Of a DNA stretch of 64,000 nucleotides, positions 63,940 through 64,000 are shown in pieces (positions within the stretch are counted from its first letter, which is position 1; each line of letters starts with the position of its first letter). This stretch comes from Pseudobdellovibrionaceae bacterium. GTDB taxonomy: Bacteria > Bdellovibrionota > Bdellovibrionia > Bdellovibrionales > UBA1609. Made by a program: the position numbers and the translations under genes. Below the pieces are notes generated by a model. The model made no database searches, was not told the DNA's origin, and worked only from the letters and a program-made list of their open reading frames with translations. Location of the stretch: positions 1,860,001 through 1,924,000 of the forward strand of contig CP060220.1 of assembly GCA_023898385.1 (NCBI GenBank), in the 5' to 3' direction.

Positions 63940-64000
63940 CTAGCTCGTAAGCCCTTGGGCGTTAGCCACATCTACTTTAATTCCTGGACCCATAGTCGAG
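63940..64000 (-). CDS. rplA: 50S ribosomal protein L1, C-terminal end only
   Basis: The last 19 codons and the stop (TAG at 63940-63942) are in the window: STMGPGIKVDVANAQGLTS. The TMGPGI(K/R)VD ending is the hallmark of L1. The rest lies beyond the right edge. It places the window downstream of an rplK-rplA block. Confidence 0.93.
   Translation of the reverse strand, partial: STMGPGIKVDVANAQGLTS

Noticed and set aside
1..64000. CRISPR arrays, tRNA or rRNA genes, transposases and integrases
   Set aside because: None was seen on reading both strands; the repeats present are inverted or simple direct duplicates and not spaced arrays.

Overview
The window looks like a chromosomal segment of a member of the Bdellovibrionota (predatory-bacterium lineage). 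This is inferred from two tandem DUF3015 proteins, a TIGR02147/DUF4423-like regulator, many short secreted or lipoprotein genes, small soluble histidine kinases with a VAHDLRSPL-type H-box, and C-terminally extended RpoA and L17. Base composition looks intermediate. Identity below family level is not certain. No rRNA, tRNA or CRISPR array was seen.

Left part (1-12.9 kb): a partial DUF4105 membrane protein gene, a DUF3015 pair, and a rightward run encoding a GT1-type glycosyltransferase, a HTH regulator, a secreted metzincin-like protease, two unrecognised secreted proteins and a very large unrecognised membrane protein. From 12.9 to 25.5 kb lie metabolic and surface-polysaccharide genes: a homocysteine methyltransferase/MTHFR fusion lacking the usual zinc cysteines, ManC, a polyprenyl-phosphate sugar transferase, two GalE-type epimerases and a DegT aminotransferase. 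Among them sit a HEPN/MNT toxin-antitoxin pair abutting a 110-bp direct repeat, and a DEAD-box helicase.

Middle part (25.5-37.4 kb): an ankyrin lipoprotein and an outer-membrane protein, then an unusual rearrangement. A 1270-bp segment (part of the outer-membrane protein gene plus the upstream region of the next gene) is tandemly duplicated, and 3.57 kb of unrelated DNA carrying a methyltransferase and a hybrid histidine kinase replaces the middle of the second copy. The TIGR03546/TIGR03545 pair follows, then a 56-bp-arm perfect inverted repeat, a cytochrome c lipoprotein, and a small histidine kinase gene overlapping a 32-residue membrane peptide gene.

Right part (37.4-64 kb, all on the minus strand): rplA(end)-rplJ-rplL-rpoB-rpoC-rpsL-rpsG, terminator, fusA, then the S10-spc-alpha supercluster from rpsJ to rplQ with a thioredoxin gene (tlpA-like) at its end. 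rplX, rpsN, rpsD, infA and tuf are missing from their usual places. A second long perfect inverted repeat, with a central core resembling the first, lies just after fusA. The points most worth checking are the duplication-bounded island, the two related giant palindromes, the start codon embedded in a terminator near 1.87 kb, the missing zinc ligands at 13-14.8 kb, and the missing ribosomal protein genes.
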